Position numbers and translations under genes: made by a program. Under the pieces are notes generated by a model that did not search any database, was not told the origin of the DNA, and was given only the letters and a program-made list of their open reading frames with translations. A DNA stretch of 64,000 nucleotides, taken from Diphasiastrum complanatum (lineage: Eukaryota > Streptophyta > Lycopodiopsida > Lycopodiales > Lycopodiaceae). The stretch is taken from positions 536,016-600,015 of the forward strand of contig CM055103.1 of the NCBI GenBank assembly GCA_029204225.1, written 5' to 3'. Positions 10,719 through 20,308 of this stretch are shown here, piece after piece. The stretch's first letter is position 1; each line of letters begins with the position of its first letter.

Positions 10719-11710
10719 TCATGTAAGGAACCGTAGAAATATCATGAGGCAGTTCACAAACCTCAAGCAGAGATCCATGGAGTAAAGCGAAAGAAGATAC
10801 AACCTGATCACCAATAGTGAGAGAACCATCAAACATGGACCCGTGAAGAACCCCATAGAAATCAGCAGGAACATCAACCATAATGGACTCAAGAGATGGA
10901 GATATAGAGACCAATGGAGAAGATACTGCACTATCAATGAAACCAAGAATGACCACTGAATACAATATTTGTGAATCAAGGCATATAGGCACAAGGCACA
11001 CAGCAACAACTTGTAAATCCGAAGGAGCATCGACATAGCGGAAAAAGATGAAACAAGTGTGGGAGGACGGAAGGAAGAAACATCGTAACGTAAGGCACCA
11101 CAAAGCCCAGTAATGTAACGAGAAATAGGCTCAGTGGGCGGTGGATCTGTGAAAAGATGAGAAAGCTCCATAAACTGATCTGTATAAAAAGCAAGGTCAC
11201 TGGTCTGAGTGAGACTACGAAATGTATCACGTTGGCAGTCGAGCCACTGAGAATCAATCATAGCATGACGAAGGTCATGACGAAAGGTATGCCATATATG
11301 GAGCCCTTCCTGATCAGGATCAGCTCGATAAACTTGCCACCACATGGCTGCGCGTCCATCTAAGTGTAAAGCAGCCAACTGGATCTTCTGAGGATCAGTC
11401 TTAGGGTAGATCTGAAAATATGTGTCAAGCTTAGCAAACCAATTCTCTAATAAGTTCTCATCAGAGGAACCGGAATAGGTAGCAAGCTGTATCCTATCAC
11501 AAAAGTCTCGAGCAAAGTGTGGCTCAGGAACTGGGGGATGTGGAAAGAAACCAGGGGGTGGGTTAGGTGGAATGAACGGTCCACCACCAGGCTACCTAAT
11601 AGAAAAAGATGGAAATCCAAATGGAGGGGGAGTCCCAAATGAAGAAAAAACAGGAGCGTTTCCAGGACCATGAGACTGTAAAGAATCAATATGTGATTGC
11701 ATAGTAGCAA
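10719..11710 (-). pseudogene. Retrotransposon gag of the 7296-13240 element
   Basis: From the M at 11378 the minus strand reads ALHLDGRAAMWWQVYRADPD, then IWHTFRHDLRHAMIDSQW and TSDLAFYTDQFMELS. This is the typical retrotransposon gag core (a hydrophobic, Trp-rich L-x-G-x-A-x-x-WW motif followed by the capsid helix). Upstream, at about 11400-11710, the frame encodes a proline- and glycine-rich N-terminal part with breaks. Homology fades past about residue 120, and the rest of the 219-codon frame is hydrophobic. No zinc knuckle is visible. Confidence 0.7.
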
Positions 11711-12783
11711 AGCTGGTCATAACTGTATCGAAGTGAAGAACAAGGCCAAAAAGGGTATATCCATGCGTCGAAACTGATCGGATAAGTTTTTCTGAACAAT
11801 TTCACTCAGGGTAGGTGAATGTGCCATAATGATAGTGGAAGGAATAGACGAAAACTTGAGGGAGCGGACTCTTGTCATCACCCCAAATTAGTCTATTAAA
11901 ACCAATATTATCACAACTAAGAAAGGGAAGCAATCAGCAAATGGAAAAAGTGAAAATGAAGGCTGTAAAAATGCGCTAGACAACCAGGAGGGAAATGTCA
12001 AATTGGAATATCAAACGGAGTTGGAATTCCGTGAAATGTAGTTGAGGATGAGTGCTAGAGAGCCTTTTTGATAAACTGTGAAAGATGGATGGAAACAGAG
12101 AAAATAATAGGAGAATGTGACAAGTTGGAAGGGTTGGGACAACGATGAACAGGTGCAAGATTTTGGCAATTTGGAATAGCAAACGATTACGAAATTGGGT
12201 GATTTTTGAATAAGAGGCTAAAGAGAGAGAGAGAGCTGAAGATCCAAGCTAAAAATGGGTGCTGGACAGCAGCTAGTAAGATCCACAAATGTCCTGCAAC
12301 ATGATGGTAAAACCGATGAAAATGCTGATGAAGTAGGGCGCTGGACAGCCTCCAAACAGTCAACAAAATGGACAGCAAATCGGTGAAAAATCCATCGAAG
12401 ATGGCAAGATAGTAGGGCGCTGGGCAGTAGCTACCAAAATCCGCACATAACCTGAAATTTTTTTTTGGGAGAAAACCACTGAAAATTTTGATGAAGTAGA
12501 GCGTTGGACAACCTCCAATCAAGCCACAAAATGGACAACAAATTGGTGGAGAAAAGCGATGAAAGTGACAAGTAGTAGGGCACTGGCCAGCCTCTACCAA
12601 ATCTAGAAAAATGATGGTAATTTGATGAAAAAATCAACGAAAGTGATGGGTTAGTAGGGCACTGGACAACCTCTACTAAATCTCAAAAAACGATGGAAAT
12701 CTGATGAGAAAATCGACAAAAGTGATGGGTTAGTAGGGCACTGGACAGCCTCCACTAAATTTGAAAAAGCAGTGCACAGGACA

Positions 12784-12797
12784 GTGCTCTGATACCA
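12784..12797 (-). other. Primer binding site (initiator tRNA-Met type)
   Basis: The minus strand reads TGGTATCAGAGCAC directly after the LTR end at 12798. This matches the 3' end of plant tRNA-iMet, the common plant Ty1/Ty3 primer. Confidence 0.85.
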
Positions 12798-13240
12798 AGT
12801 TACGAATAGAGCCACAACTATTCTAGATCTAAGCTATGAAAGCATCACATAAGCAAGACTTAAGGTATGAAAGCAACACATAAGCAAGACTTAACCCTAG
12901 AAAGCAGGAAAGAGAGAGATTAAGGAGACTAAAGAGAGAGATCAATATCATCAGCTGCATAACAAATGACACAGTTTTCCTACTTATAGCCAAATGGAAA
13001 CCCTAAAAGAAAGCTTCAGGTGGCTAGGGCCCAATTGGAAGGGAAAATAGTGCGCCCTCCAAGAAGGCCTTCACTCTCCAATAATATGTCCAAATGGCCT
13101 AAAAATGAATAATAAGGCCAAAGGCCAACCACATAGTCTAAGTGTCACTAATGAATAAAAAATGGCCTAAGGCCTGCTTATGCATAAAGTAAAGTAAATG
13201 TAAATGGACGCGGCGAATGTAATGAGCCGAGTCCATAACT
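12798..13240 (-). repeat. 5' LTR of the 7296-13240 element
   Basis: This 443-bp LTR has AGTTA/TAACT ends. Relative to the partner LTR it carries an extra tandem copy of a segment of about 29 bp (TATGAAAGCA..CACATAAGC) near 12833-12890. The remaining divergence is modest, so the element is younger than most in the window. Confidence 0.85.
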
Positions 13241-13440
13241 CTGACTCCCGTCAGAAACCGTTAAAATCTCGACCGAAGCCCTAACTCAAATCTCTACCGA
13301 AGCCCTGACTCCCATCTTGACCAAAGCCCTGACTCAAATCTCGACCAAAGCCTTGAGTCCAATCTCGACCAAAGCCCTGACTCCCTCGACCGAAGCCCCG
13401 ACTCCCGTCTCGACCGAAGCCCTGACTTAATTTTTCAAGC
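13241..13440 (+). repeat. Degenerate 25-bp minisatellite in the family A leader (part 2)
   Basis: Starting with the right CTGAC target duplication, about seven units carry the core TCTCGACCGAAGCCCTGACTC at 22-26 bp spacing up to 13440. This continues the array cut at 7295. Confidence 0.8.
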
Positions 13441-13625
13441 CTTTGTTAGATTTTTTGATACTCCTTTATTTTTTTGAGTCATATTTTTTCGAGCCTTTGT
13501 TGCATTTTTTGATACTTCCCATAATTTTGATACTTCCCATATATTTTTGAGTCACCAAAATAATTTCGAGCCACCATTTTTTATTCATCCATTTTTTCGA
13601 TACCAGTTTTTCGAGTCACCAATAC
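13430..13625 (+). repeat. T-rich degenerate repeat (TTTTTCGAGTCACC type)
   Basis: Alternating units of TTTTTT(C)GAGTCA(C/T) and TTTTTT(C)GATAC(T/C) with 14-20 bp spacing fill this stretch. The same unit type reappears at 18140-18250. The two patches flank a block of roughly 4.5 kb of other material and could be one array split by insertion. Confidence 0.6.
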
Positions 13626-14207
13626 AGATTTTAAATAACGGCCACCAGTATCTGGCTAATAGTATTTTCTTCGCGGTACTGTCAAATAAAAAGTGTCCTC
13701 CTCCTTCACCTTCATGCGATAGGAAAATCATTTGTTCTACCTCATCCTCATTAATGCATCTCCTAATTAATCCATATACACCTCTTTTATACAATTGTAA
13801 GGTAGGGTCTAGATTCCAGAATCAGTTTGCGTTGATCGACTTTAGACATTGTTGGATCCATCAGGTAAATCATCATTTATCAATTCTGTGACTTTCTCGG
13901 CTGATGGTATCCTAGATAAATGATCGGCAAGAAAATGTTGCATACCTTTTCTTACAATAATCTTAAAGTCGAACTCTAGAAGGATAAGTAGCCATCTTGC
14001 TATATGATCAGTGTTGCATGGTTTATTCAACATATATAGCAATGCTTGATGATCGGTATAAAATCTAAATTGATTTCCTAGCAGATAATGGCATAATTTT
14101 TGTACAACATATATCATTGTTAAAGCTTCTCTTCTAGTTGTGGAATAATTTACTTCAGCAGAAACTGATTGTATACTGAGGAATCGAATCACGTTTATCT
14201 TTCCCAA
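13585..14207 (-). pseudogene. Ty3 RNase H and integrase zinc-binding domain
   Basis: The RNase H C-terminal half runs minus-strand from 14207 (YSTTRREALTMIYVVQKLCHYLLG, then YTDHQALLYMLNKP and ADHLSRIP). After a frameshift comes the integrase HHCC-type region (ISHEGEGGGHF-like, AKKILLARYWWP) at 13794-13585. This style matches the Tat/Athila side of plant Ty3 (inference). RT is missing upstream, where copia sequence begins at 14223. Confidence 0.8.
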
Positions 14208-14222
14208 ATTCTCCCGCCTATG

Positions 14223-14580
14223 TTAGGATGACTCCAATAGAAGAGTTATCGAAGTCAGTATGAACATGGAATTCCATTTGGGTTGGTACATGGCTTCCAT
14301 GTTCATGTGACATAGCCTCTTGTGCCACAGAATATCTGTCGATTCCTGAGTTTGATTAGCTTGTTCAACTCTAGTTCGGATGCTCAAGTGATACAAATTA
14401 CCATTTCTATTGCCTTTGGCAACCAGGTTATCAAAATCTTCATTGAACAATCTACAAGAGTTTCTTGTGAAGGTTACTGACATTCCTGTGTCAACTATCT
14501 TAGCCACAGATAGAAGATCCTTATCAAGAGTAGGAACATAGATGGAGTGCGCGGTGATGTCCCCTTCATCTCTTTATAGT
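14223..14580 (-). pseudogene. Copia protease end and GAG-pre-integrase fragment
   Basis: The minus strand reads ITAHSIYVPTLDKDLLSVAK, then NLYHLSIRTRVEQANQTQES and ILWHKRLCHMN. This is the copia protease tail followed by the GAG-pre-integrase W-H-x-R-L-x-H-x-N motif. It sits between two Ty3 segments and may be a fragment inserted in, or recombined into, a Ty3 element. Confidence 0.8.
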
Positions 14581-14599
14581 TCCATCACGATACTTCCTT

Positions 14600-16085
14600 A
14601 AGAATTTTTATAAATTTCTTCATTGTCGTCTTATATCAAGATGGCCTCCTATATGTACGAATCTATCTTCTTTTTCATCTAGATCTTTCAAGTTTAAAGA
14701 AACTGTTTTAGTTGGTCCATCAAATGAAGATGATTCACTCGTTGGTTCCCATTTCGGTTGTGGCAACTCAATAGAAACATCATCCATTGTGAAATCTATG
14801 AACTTCTTAGTTACATCAAGTTCAGAATTCTCTTTATGTACAAGCATCTTTATATGTAAAGATGGGGCTCTACTGAGGCGTGGCTTCGAACAAGAAGCAT
14901 TGTTAGATAAGTCAATTGTTTGTTGCTCATTAAGAGAAACTATCGGCTATTTCAATTTTTGTCGGATCTGCTTGTGTTTCTCAATTAACCTTCTGCAGAG
15001 CATTGGAAGTGTATTATTCTGTGAGGATGATCTGACAATCTGAAAATTATTCATAGCTTTTAGATGAGAGCTCTAAGTATTCGTTATGATTTTAAGGCTC
15101 TCATCAATTGTACTAATAATTTCGTTTCTTGGATTATCCCATTTGTATACCTTATCGTTCAGATGACAATCGACTAGGCTACACTAAATATTTTAAAGAG
15201 GATTCATCTATATGTGCAAAAGGTGATGGTAGATTAATCTCTTTTGGTATTCTCGTAAGATTGGATGATTGTGAATCTAAATAATGAAGTACTTGCTCAT
15301 TGGTTGGTCTTTCATCAATCATCGTTCATGATACCTTCATCTGTAATTTCCACAAGCACATTAACTGACAGATTGGTAGCCATTCTATTTGAATAAGTTG
15401 AGCATCTATATAAGACTCAATTCACAAATGTTGATAGAATGCGCGGAACGCTTGATAGAATTTTTTCAATTCACAAATAAAAACCCATGGTCTTGTTGCC
15501 CACAGACCCAACAACAGATATGTTTTGCTACTGGCGTCACAGTGTAACCACATTGGGTAGGTGATTCAGGGTCTCCATAACAATCAAAGATGGAAGCCTC
15601 CTCTGGGTAACATGGGGAATCGTAGAAATAAGATGCTTCCTCATCAATGTAGTTTATATGTGCAGGAATCTTATTTCTAGACAACAATCGGTTGTTATTA
15701 CCAGGCGGTCTTTGTAGGATTGCTAATTTCTTTAGATTTTGTGTTGTACCAGATACTTATGTACTTGCACTTGGGATGGAAAGTGTGGTTGTTGCACATG
15801 TGGTTGATACACAAGATTCAATGGTCTCTGTTGTTGTTTGGCTTGATTAATTGGATTGAAGGTGCACTTAAACGATTTATGACCAGATCTATTACAGATA
15901 ACACATCTAAATTGATAGTGTGTTTGAAAAGGACCCTTATTCGGACATTCATTCCTAGTGTCCCTATAGATAGAACACCACACGCCCTCTCTTCTCGAGT
16001 ATGTATTCTGGTTAAAGTCTTTTGGATCTCATCCAACTGACTCTTATGGATTTTGTTTATTTTTTCAAGCTCATCCCGCATATCT
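14600..16085 (-). pseudogene. Decayed Ty3 gag-pol N-terminal portion (Tat/Athila-like)
   Basis: Minus-strand pieces in order from 16081: a helical gag segment (MRDELEKINKIHKSQLDEIQ), a zinc knuckle FRCVICNRSGHKSFKC near 15900, and a second Cys-rich motif CCWVCGQQDHGF near 15500. An acidic/hydrophilic linker follows, ending LDEKEDRFVHIGGHLD and KFLRKYRD near 14640-14600. That last part resembles the segment preceding RT in Tat-type elements. There are many stops and frame changes. Assignment to Ty3 is firm for the zinc knuckle and weaker for the linker. Confidence 0.55.
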
Positions 16086-16126
16086 GCAGTGCGTGACCTT
16101 TAGAGGATCTCATCTCAATCAAGAGG

Positions 16127-16974
16127 ATGATGGTAGGATTTTCAAATCTACCAAAAATCCAAGTGCATGATGGAGATTTGCCAAGGCTTGAGGAGGAGTC
16201 TTCTCAACACATGGTTTCATGGAGATCTTTAAGAGGCAAGGCCGAGTCTATGAGGCTCACAATACATGGCAAAGAGGGGCAATTTTCAGGTTGTATCTAC
16301 TTCAACACATTCACATTTCTTCTCTTCCATTATTTGATGTAACATCTTGCTTTATTGAGATTTCTACATCTCAAAGTTCAAGTAAGGCAATACTAGTTTT
16401 GTATGATGCCTATTGTATGGACATTTTATTTCTTGTCATTGATGGCTTAGATATGTTTCCAAATCATTTCGAAAGCAAGTGGTTGTGTCATCAAATGTAT
16501 GCTCTTGGATCTAGTAAGAGCAAGAATGAGTTTGTTACTCATAGTGTGAAAAATCATGTTTTTACATGTTGTGAGGCAATTTGTAAACTTCTCTTGAGAT
16601 TAAGGGAATCATCCATGAAGGACACTACATACATCCTTGAGCAAGTATGTAGCCTCAAGAAGATCAAGATAGTGTTTGGTTTCAAGATTAGATTCATCAT
16701 GGAAGATGTTCACAGTATGTGGACTAGTGAAGCTAAAATTGAAAATCTTGATAATCATCACATTTGCTCATCTTATGATCCTGATCTTTATGAGGCATGG
16801 AAGCCTCGGATTTCACTCTTTATGGTGCAGCCATCTTCATGTAAGCTTTCAAGTCAAATATCATCACCAAGCATGGAGGAACACAAGGATATGGTGGCAA
16901 ATTTCTTTGACAAGGGCAAGGGGCAGTGCCCCTCTTTGACAAGGAGGGGCGGGTTTTTTCCCGCCCCTCTTTGA
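16127..16974 (+). CDS. Unidentified ORF of 251 codons
   Basis: The 16219-16974 frame is the longest unexplained ORF outside retroelement domains. I recognise no domain, signal peptide or repeat in it. It has a hydrophobic middle (ILFLVIDGLDMF), a Cys-containing stretch (VFTCCEAICKLLLRLRESS) and a low-complexity end running into a GC-rich hairpin. ORFs overlap it in another frame. It may be a captured host gene fragment, an element-specific ORF or chance. No promoter or splice support is visible. Confidence 0.25.
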
Positions 16975-16975
16975 G
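16938..16975. repeat. GC-rich inverted repeat
   Basis: GAGGGGCGGG and CCCGCCCCTC face each other across a six-T loop, giving a perfect 10-bp stem. Further CCGCCCCT-like elements occur to 17060. It can form a strong hairpin; the function is unknown. Confidence 0.7.
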
Positions 16976-17081
16976 GAGAAGGGACGAGTTCAATCCCGCC
17001 GCCCCTGATCTAGGGACACATATTTAATGGTAGCCATCAGGGGTGGGTTTTGGCTGCCCCTTCTAGGGACTTTTAGTGTAC

Positions 17082-17284
17082 TAAGCACCTTATATTCTTG
17101 ATATCGACCTAGGACCTCTCTTTCAACACACTTGACCCTTGTTTGATTTGTTGCTTGTGGAGCTTCTGTACTGTGGCATTCATGTGAATCCACAGTAAGC
17201 ACCTTATAATACTCGAGATATCGACCTAGGACCTGTTCTTCAACACACCTGATCCTTGTCTGGTGCTTGTGGAGCTTTTGTGGT
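17082..17284. repeat. Tandem duplication, unit 114 bp
   Basis: A block starting AAGCACCTTATA and including GATATCGACCTAGGACCT and TGCTTGTGGAGCTT occurs at 17083-17171 and again at 17197-17282. The copies are about 85 percent alike by eye. It lies between the unidentified ORF and the SINE. Confidence 0.75.
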
Positions 17285-17936
17285 GTCGTGAATTCTAGTA
17301 GAACAGCATGGATTCAAATTTTCATCCAAACCCTTGCGTCACGGCTCTCCTTCTTAGAAAAGCAAAGAGAGAAATGTGGATCTATGTTGGCTCTAAGTGC
17401 AGGCCCACAAACTCACAACCAGATCCTAATTCATCTATTGGGAGCTAACCTTTGTGATAGGTACGTATGCCTTCCAAAGTTGTAAAATTGCTATATCAAT
17501 CCCTCCAACTCCGCCATGCCTATTTTGCAAGGGTATTAAAAGTGGCGGTTTAAGAATGCTTCCTAGGGTGAGAACTCAATTAGGATGTGGTATCAATGCA
17601 AGTTAAAACACAGTTTCCCATTGCCATGCTGAGTGGGAGTAGGCTAGTGGCATTCCAAGACATCTAGATACCTATAATTACACTTTTGAGGAGCTTCAAC
17701 AAGAAGAAGGTGCATGAGAAGAGGAGATGCTCTAGTGGTGGGATTTGGAGGCGAATGATTCAATAGCTGGTCGGAGGAACTAATTAAAGTTGGAAGCTAA
17801 TTTTCAAATTTTGGCCTCCTACATCAAAAGGTTGGAAGCACACAAAGCCTCATGCATGATTCAACTATTTACCGGGTGGGTCTAAATCTTTAGTTCACAA
17901 TAAATGAATTGTATTTGAAAATCAGATCATTCAAAA

Positions 17937-18150
17937 GGGGCCTTAGTTCAATGCTAAAGCGTTGGGGTCTTGTTATGAGGTGCTCGCATAGCCTTCCATC
18001 TCCCCAAGATGCGGGTTCGACTCCCGCAGGCTCCAACACCACTTTTGAATTCCTTCTTCTTTTTTATCGAATCCATGCATGCGACACGGGCTCCCGGATT
18101 AATCTGGGTGAATGAGCAGCAATGTGGGCTACTGCTTAATCATTTTTTTT
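17937..18150 (+). mobile_element. tRNA-derived SINE
   Basis: 17937-18035 is tRNA-like. An A-box-like TTAGTTCAATGCTAAAGCG starts at 17943 and a B box GGGTTCGACTC at 18013. The T stem is GCGGG/CCCGC, and the end GGGGCCT pairs with AGGCTCC. The tRNA part is 99 nt with an oversized anticodon region, so it is unlikely to be a functional tRNA. It is followed by a non-tRNA body containing CCCGGATT/AATCTGGG (18093-18108) and a T-run from about 18142, as in plant SINEs. An intron-containing tRNA gene with a CTT anticodon is a less likely alternative. Confidence 0.65.
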
Positions 18151-18300
18151 CGAGTCATAAAAAAATTCGAGTTACCATTTTTTGATACATTTTTTTTGAG
18201 TCCTGTTTCTTCGATACTTTATTTTTTGAGTAATCCTTTTTTTTTTCCCGACCTGGACCAATTTTTTCTACCCAATCCATTCTCTCAACAAAAATCAAAA
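18138..18300 (+). repeat. T-rich degenerate repeat, second patch
   Basis: Units such as TTTTTTTCGAGTCA, AAATTCGAGTTACC, TTTTTTGATAC and TTTTTTGAGTAA resemble the patch at 13430-13625. The start overlaps the T-tail of the SINE. Confidence 0.5.
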
Positions 18301-18337
18301 ATCAAATAAAAACCACAAAGTCACAAAAACAAGATTT

Positions 18338-18569
18338 TGTTAGAAACCAATGATAAACTTGTTACTGATTACGATTTGTTGTTGACAGCTATTACCAGTT
18401 TTCTAGTTGTAGGCTAGTCTATATTCAACTACTAGTTTTCTCTCTCTCAATATTCAGGGTTCATTGTACTCTCTTTCAGTGAGTGTGATATACATTGATT
18501 GTGTGCTCTTCCTCCTCCTTGTGGTGAATACTTATGATGAATGACTGAGTGCTTATCAGATTCTTGACA
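18338..18569 (+). mobile_element. Copia 5' LTR
   Basis: This 232-bp LTR runs from TGTTAGAAACC to TTCTTGACA, has canonical TG/CA ends and is followed directly by a primer site. The size and the CTCTCTCTC-rich centre are typical of plant copia. A partial copy (start TGTTAGAAATC) lies at 35438-35573. Confidence 0.85.
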
Positions 18570-18581
18570 TGGTATCAGAGC
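18570..18581 (+). other. Primer binding site (initiator tRNA-Met)
   Basis: TGGTATCAGAGC abuts the LTR end at 18569, matching the plant tRNA-iMet 3' end. Confidence 0.9.
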
Positions 18582-19098
18582 TCCTCTGATCCTAAGTGCC
18601 TGACTACTGGGTTCGACTTGTCACTGACTCCGTACTGAGGTGAGATAGTCCTTCACAGGAGGTGAATGCAAGAAAACTTACAGTGTTGATGAGAACAGTC
18701 TCTTGAGCAGATTGTAGGCATTGAAACATGGTAGGAAGTGCTTGAACACTCTTTGAAGAGTTTATTCAGAGGATAAGGAGGCAAATACAGTGGAGAAACC
18801 ATTGGCAACTTACTGGGATCAGTTTGGTGAACATGTGAGCATTTTGCAGCTTAAGTTGTAGTGAGAGAGTAGTACTGTGATGAGGATGCCAAAGGGCCGC
18901 GACCAGCCGTGGAGCCAGTAAAGAGCTGGATCAATTTTTGGGCGGCAGCCATAGCTTGGAGAAAGCGAGGAGAAGGAGGTCGCGGACAGGTTTGCGCACC
19001 AACTCAGACCTGCTACATAGTGTAAAAGGGTGCATAGCGTCTTCATGAGTCTCCTTTGGAGCACAGAAATGATCCAGATCATCCGATTACAATCTTCG
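18582..19098 (+). other. Copia internal leader region, no recognised ORF
   Basis: This follows the primer site of the copia LTR. I find no gag motif in any frame. It is cut at 19099 by the family A 3' LTR, so only the leader side of the copia element is here. Confidence 0.4.
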
Positions 19099-20292
19099 TG
19101 TTTACACAAATGTTTATAGATCCCCTGATCTAGAGGATCTGTTTACTACGGTTCTTTTGATCCTTGCTTAGAGCTTCTACTCCTTGGTATTCTACCTGTT
19201 ACCAGGCTTCAGGGCATTCGTTATATGTGTTCTTGATATTACAATGCCAAACTAGGCAGAAGGGAACAGATTGTCATTGTAGTATATTTTTTTGTCCTGC
19301 TTGTCAGAGGACTACTCAGGGACAAACTCTTTCGAACGCACTTACATTCTAACAGAGATGCAAGCCAAGAACGCTCATTCACAGATCAAAGTGCAGCCCA
19401 AATGAACATTCAGCAGATTCTACAGCTATCTACTCTAAAAATGAACTGAATCAGATCCTAAGTATTACTAAACTGAGCTACACTTGCATAAATTGACAAA
19501 ACAAGAAACAAGAACTAATCTACAGCATGTTAGAAGTCCAAGAATCAAGAAACCAACCAGTCTATCGATTCTTGGACATCCCAAGAACATCAAGAACTGG
19601 ATTCTGGATGGTAAAGAGATATGCAAGAATTACACCACAGATCCAACATTTAGTTTACCTGAATGTTGGTTCCTACATTAATCCACAAACAAGAAAAGAA
19701 GCTAATCCACTCTACGAAAGCAGCAAATCTAATCCACTCTACAAGCCACAACCACACACAAAAGGAGGGAAGGGCAAGATCATAAATGCAACTCTCAAGA
19801 AACAAGAATGATCAAGGAGCTCAATGGATGCACCAAACTCATGAAGGCTCTTCTCATTTCAGCATGGAGTTGATACAATTCACAAAAAGCTCCTCTACTC
19901 AAAGAGGGAGTCTCTTAAATAAGCAAGAGAGCTCCTTAGTTGGCATCCTAATGGAATTTCCACATTTCACAAATTACAAGTGGAATAATGCCCTCCACTA
20001 GAGGTCACCATCAAAAAGTGGCGCACTCTACTTTCTTTAAGAGGGGTCTACTTGCATTTATTACATTTGCTTAGAAATACTAGTTCCTACATGGTCATTC
20101 CATCTTTCGGGATTCACCATGAGGCTTACACAGTTCTTGCATGTCTTTCCTAGCTAGTATTTCTCGGCTCTCATACTCGGCTCTCAGCCTTTGTTAGTCT
20201 CGTCTTCTTAGAGACTTCCTTGGTCTAAGCTGAGAGGTGCTCTTGAGTTGCTCTGTCCGAATATCTTGGGAATTCGTCAGAATCAGCCAACA
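19099..20292 (-). mobile_element. Family A 3' LTR (A3)
   Basis: On the minus strand it starts TGTTGGCTGATTCTGACG at 20292 and ends near 19099 (TTTGTGTAAACA). It is about 1.19 kb and collinear with A2 and A4. A polypurine tract sits on its 5' side, so it is the 3' LTR of a minus-strand family A element whose gag lies at 22006-22985. ORFs inside are shadows. Confidence 0.85.
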
Positions 20293-20308
20293 TCATCCCA
20301 CCCCTGCA
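20293..20308 (-). other. Polypurine tract of family A
   Basis: The minus strand reads GCAGGGGTGGGATGA immediately before the TGTTGGC LTR start. That is the expected plus-strand priming site and identifies 19099-20292 as a 3' LTR. Confidence 0.75.

Larger units (their letters stand above)
7296..13240 (-). mobile_element. Complete non-autonomous Ty3 element with gag and chromodomain (TR-GAG/LARD-like)
   Basis: Two similar LTRs (7296-8931 with a later insertion, and 12798-13240) bound the element. It is flanked by a 5-bp duplication CTGAC at 7291-7295 and 13241-13245. On the minus strand the order is LTR, primer site TGGTATCAGAGCA, gag, a long stretch with no recognisable pol domain, a chromodomain-like C-terminus, a polypurine tract CCGGGGAG and the 3' LTR. 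Both LTR ends read AGTTA...TAACT instead of TG...CA. It is inserted inside the family A leader minisatellite. It probably depends on RT and integrase from a related autonomous element. Confidence 0.85.

Noticed and set aside
17973-18010. A functional tRNA-Lys gene with an intron
   Set aside because: The anticodon arm would need an intron of about 30 nt, the variable loop is short, and the downstream body and T-run fit a SINE better.
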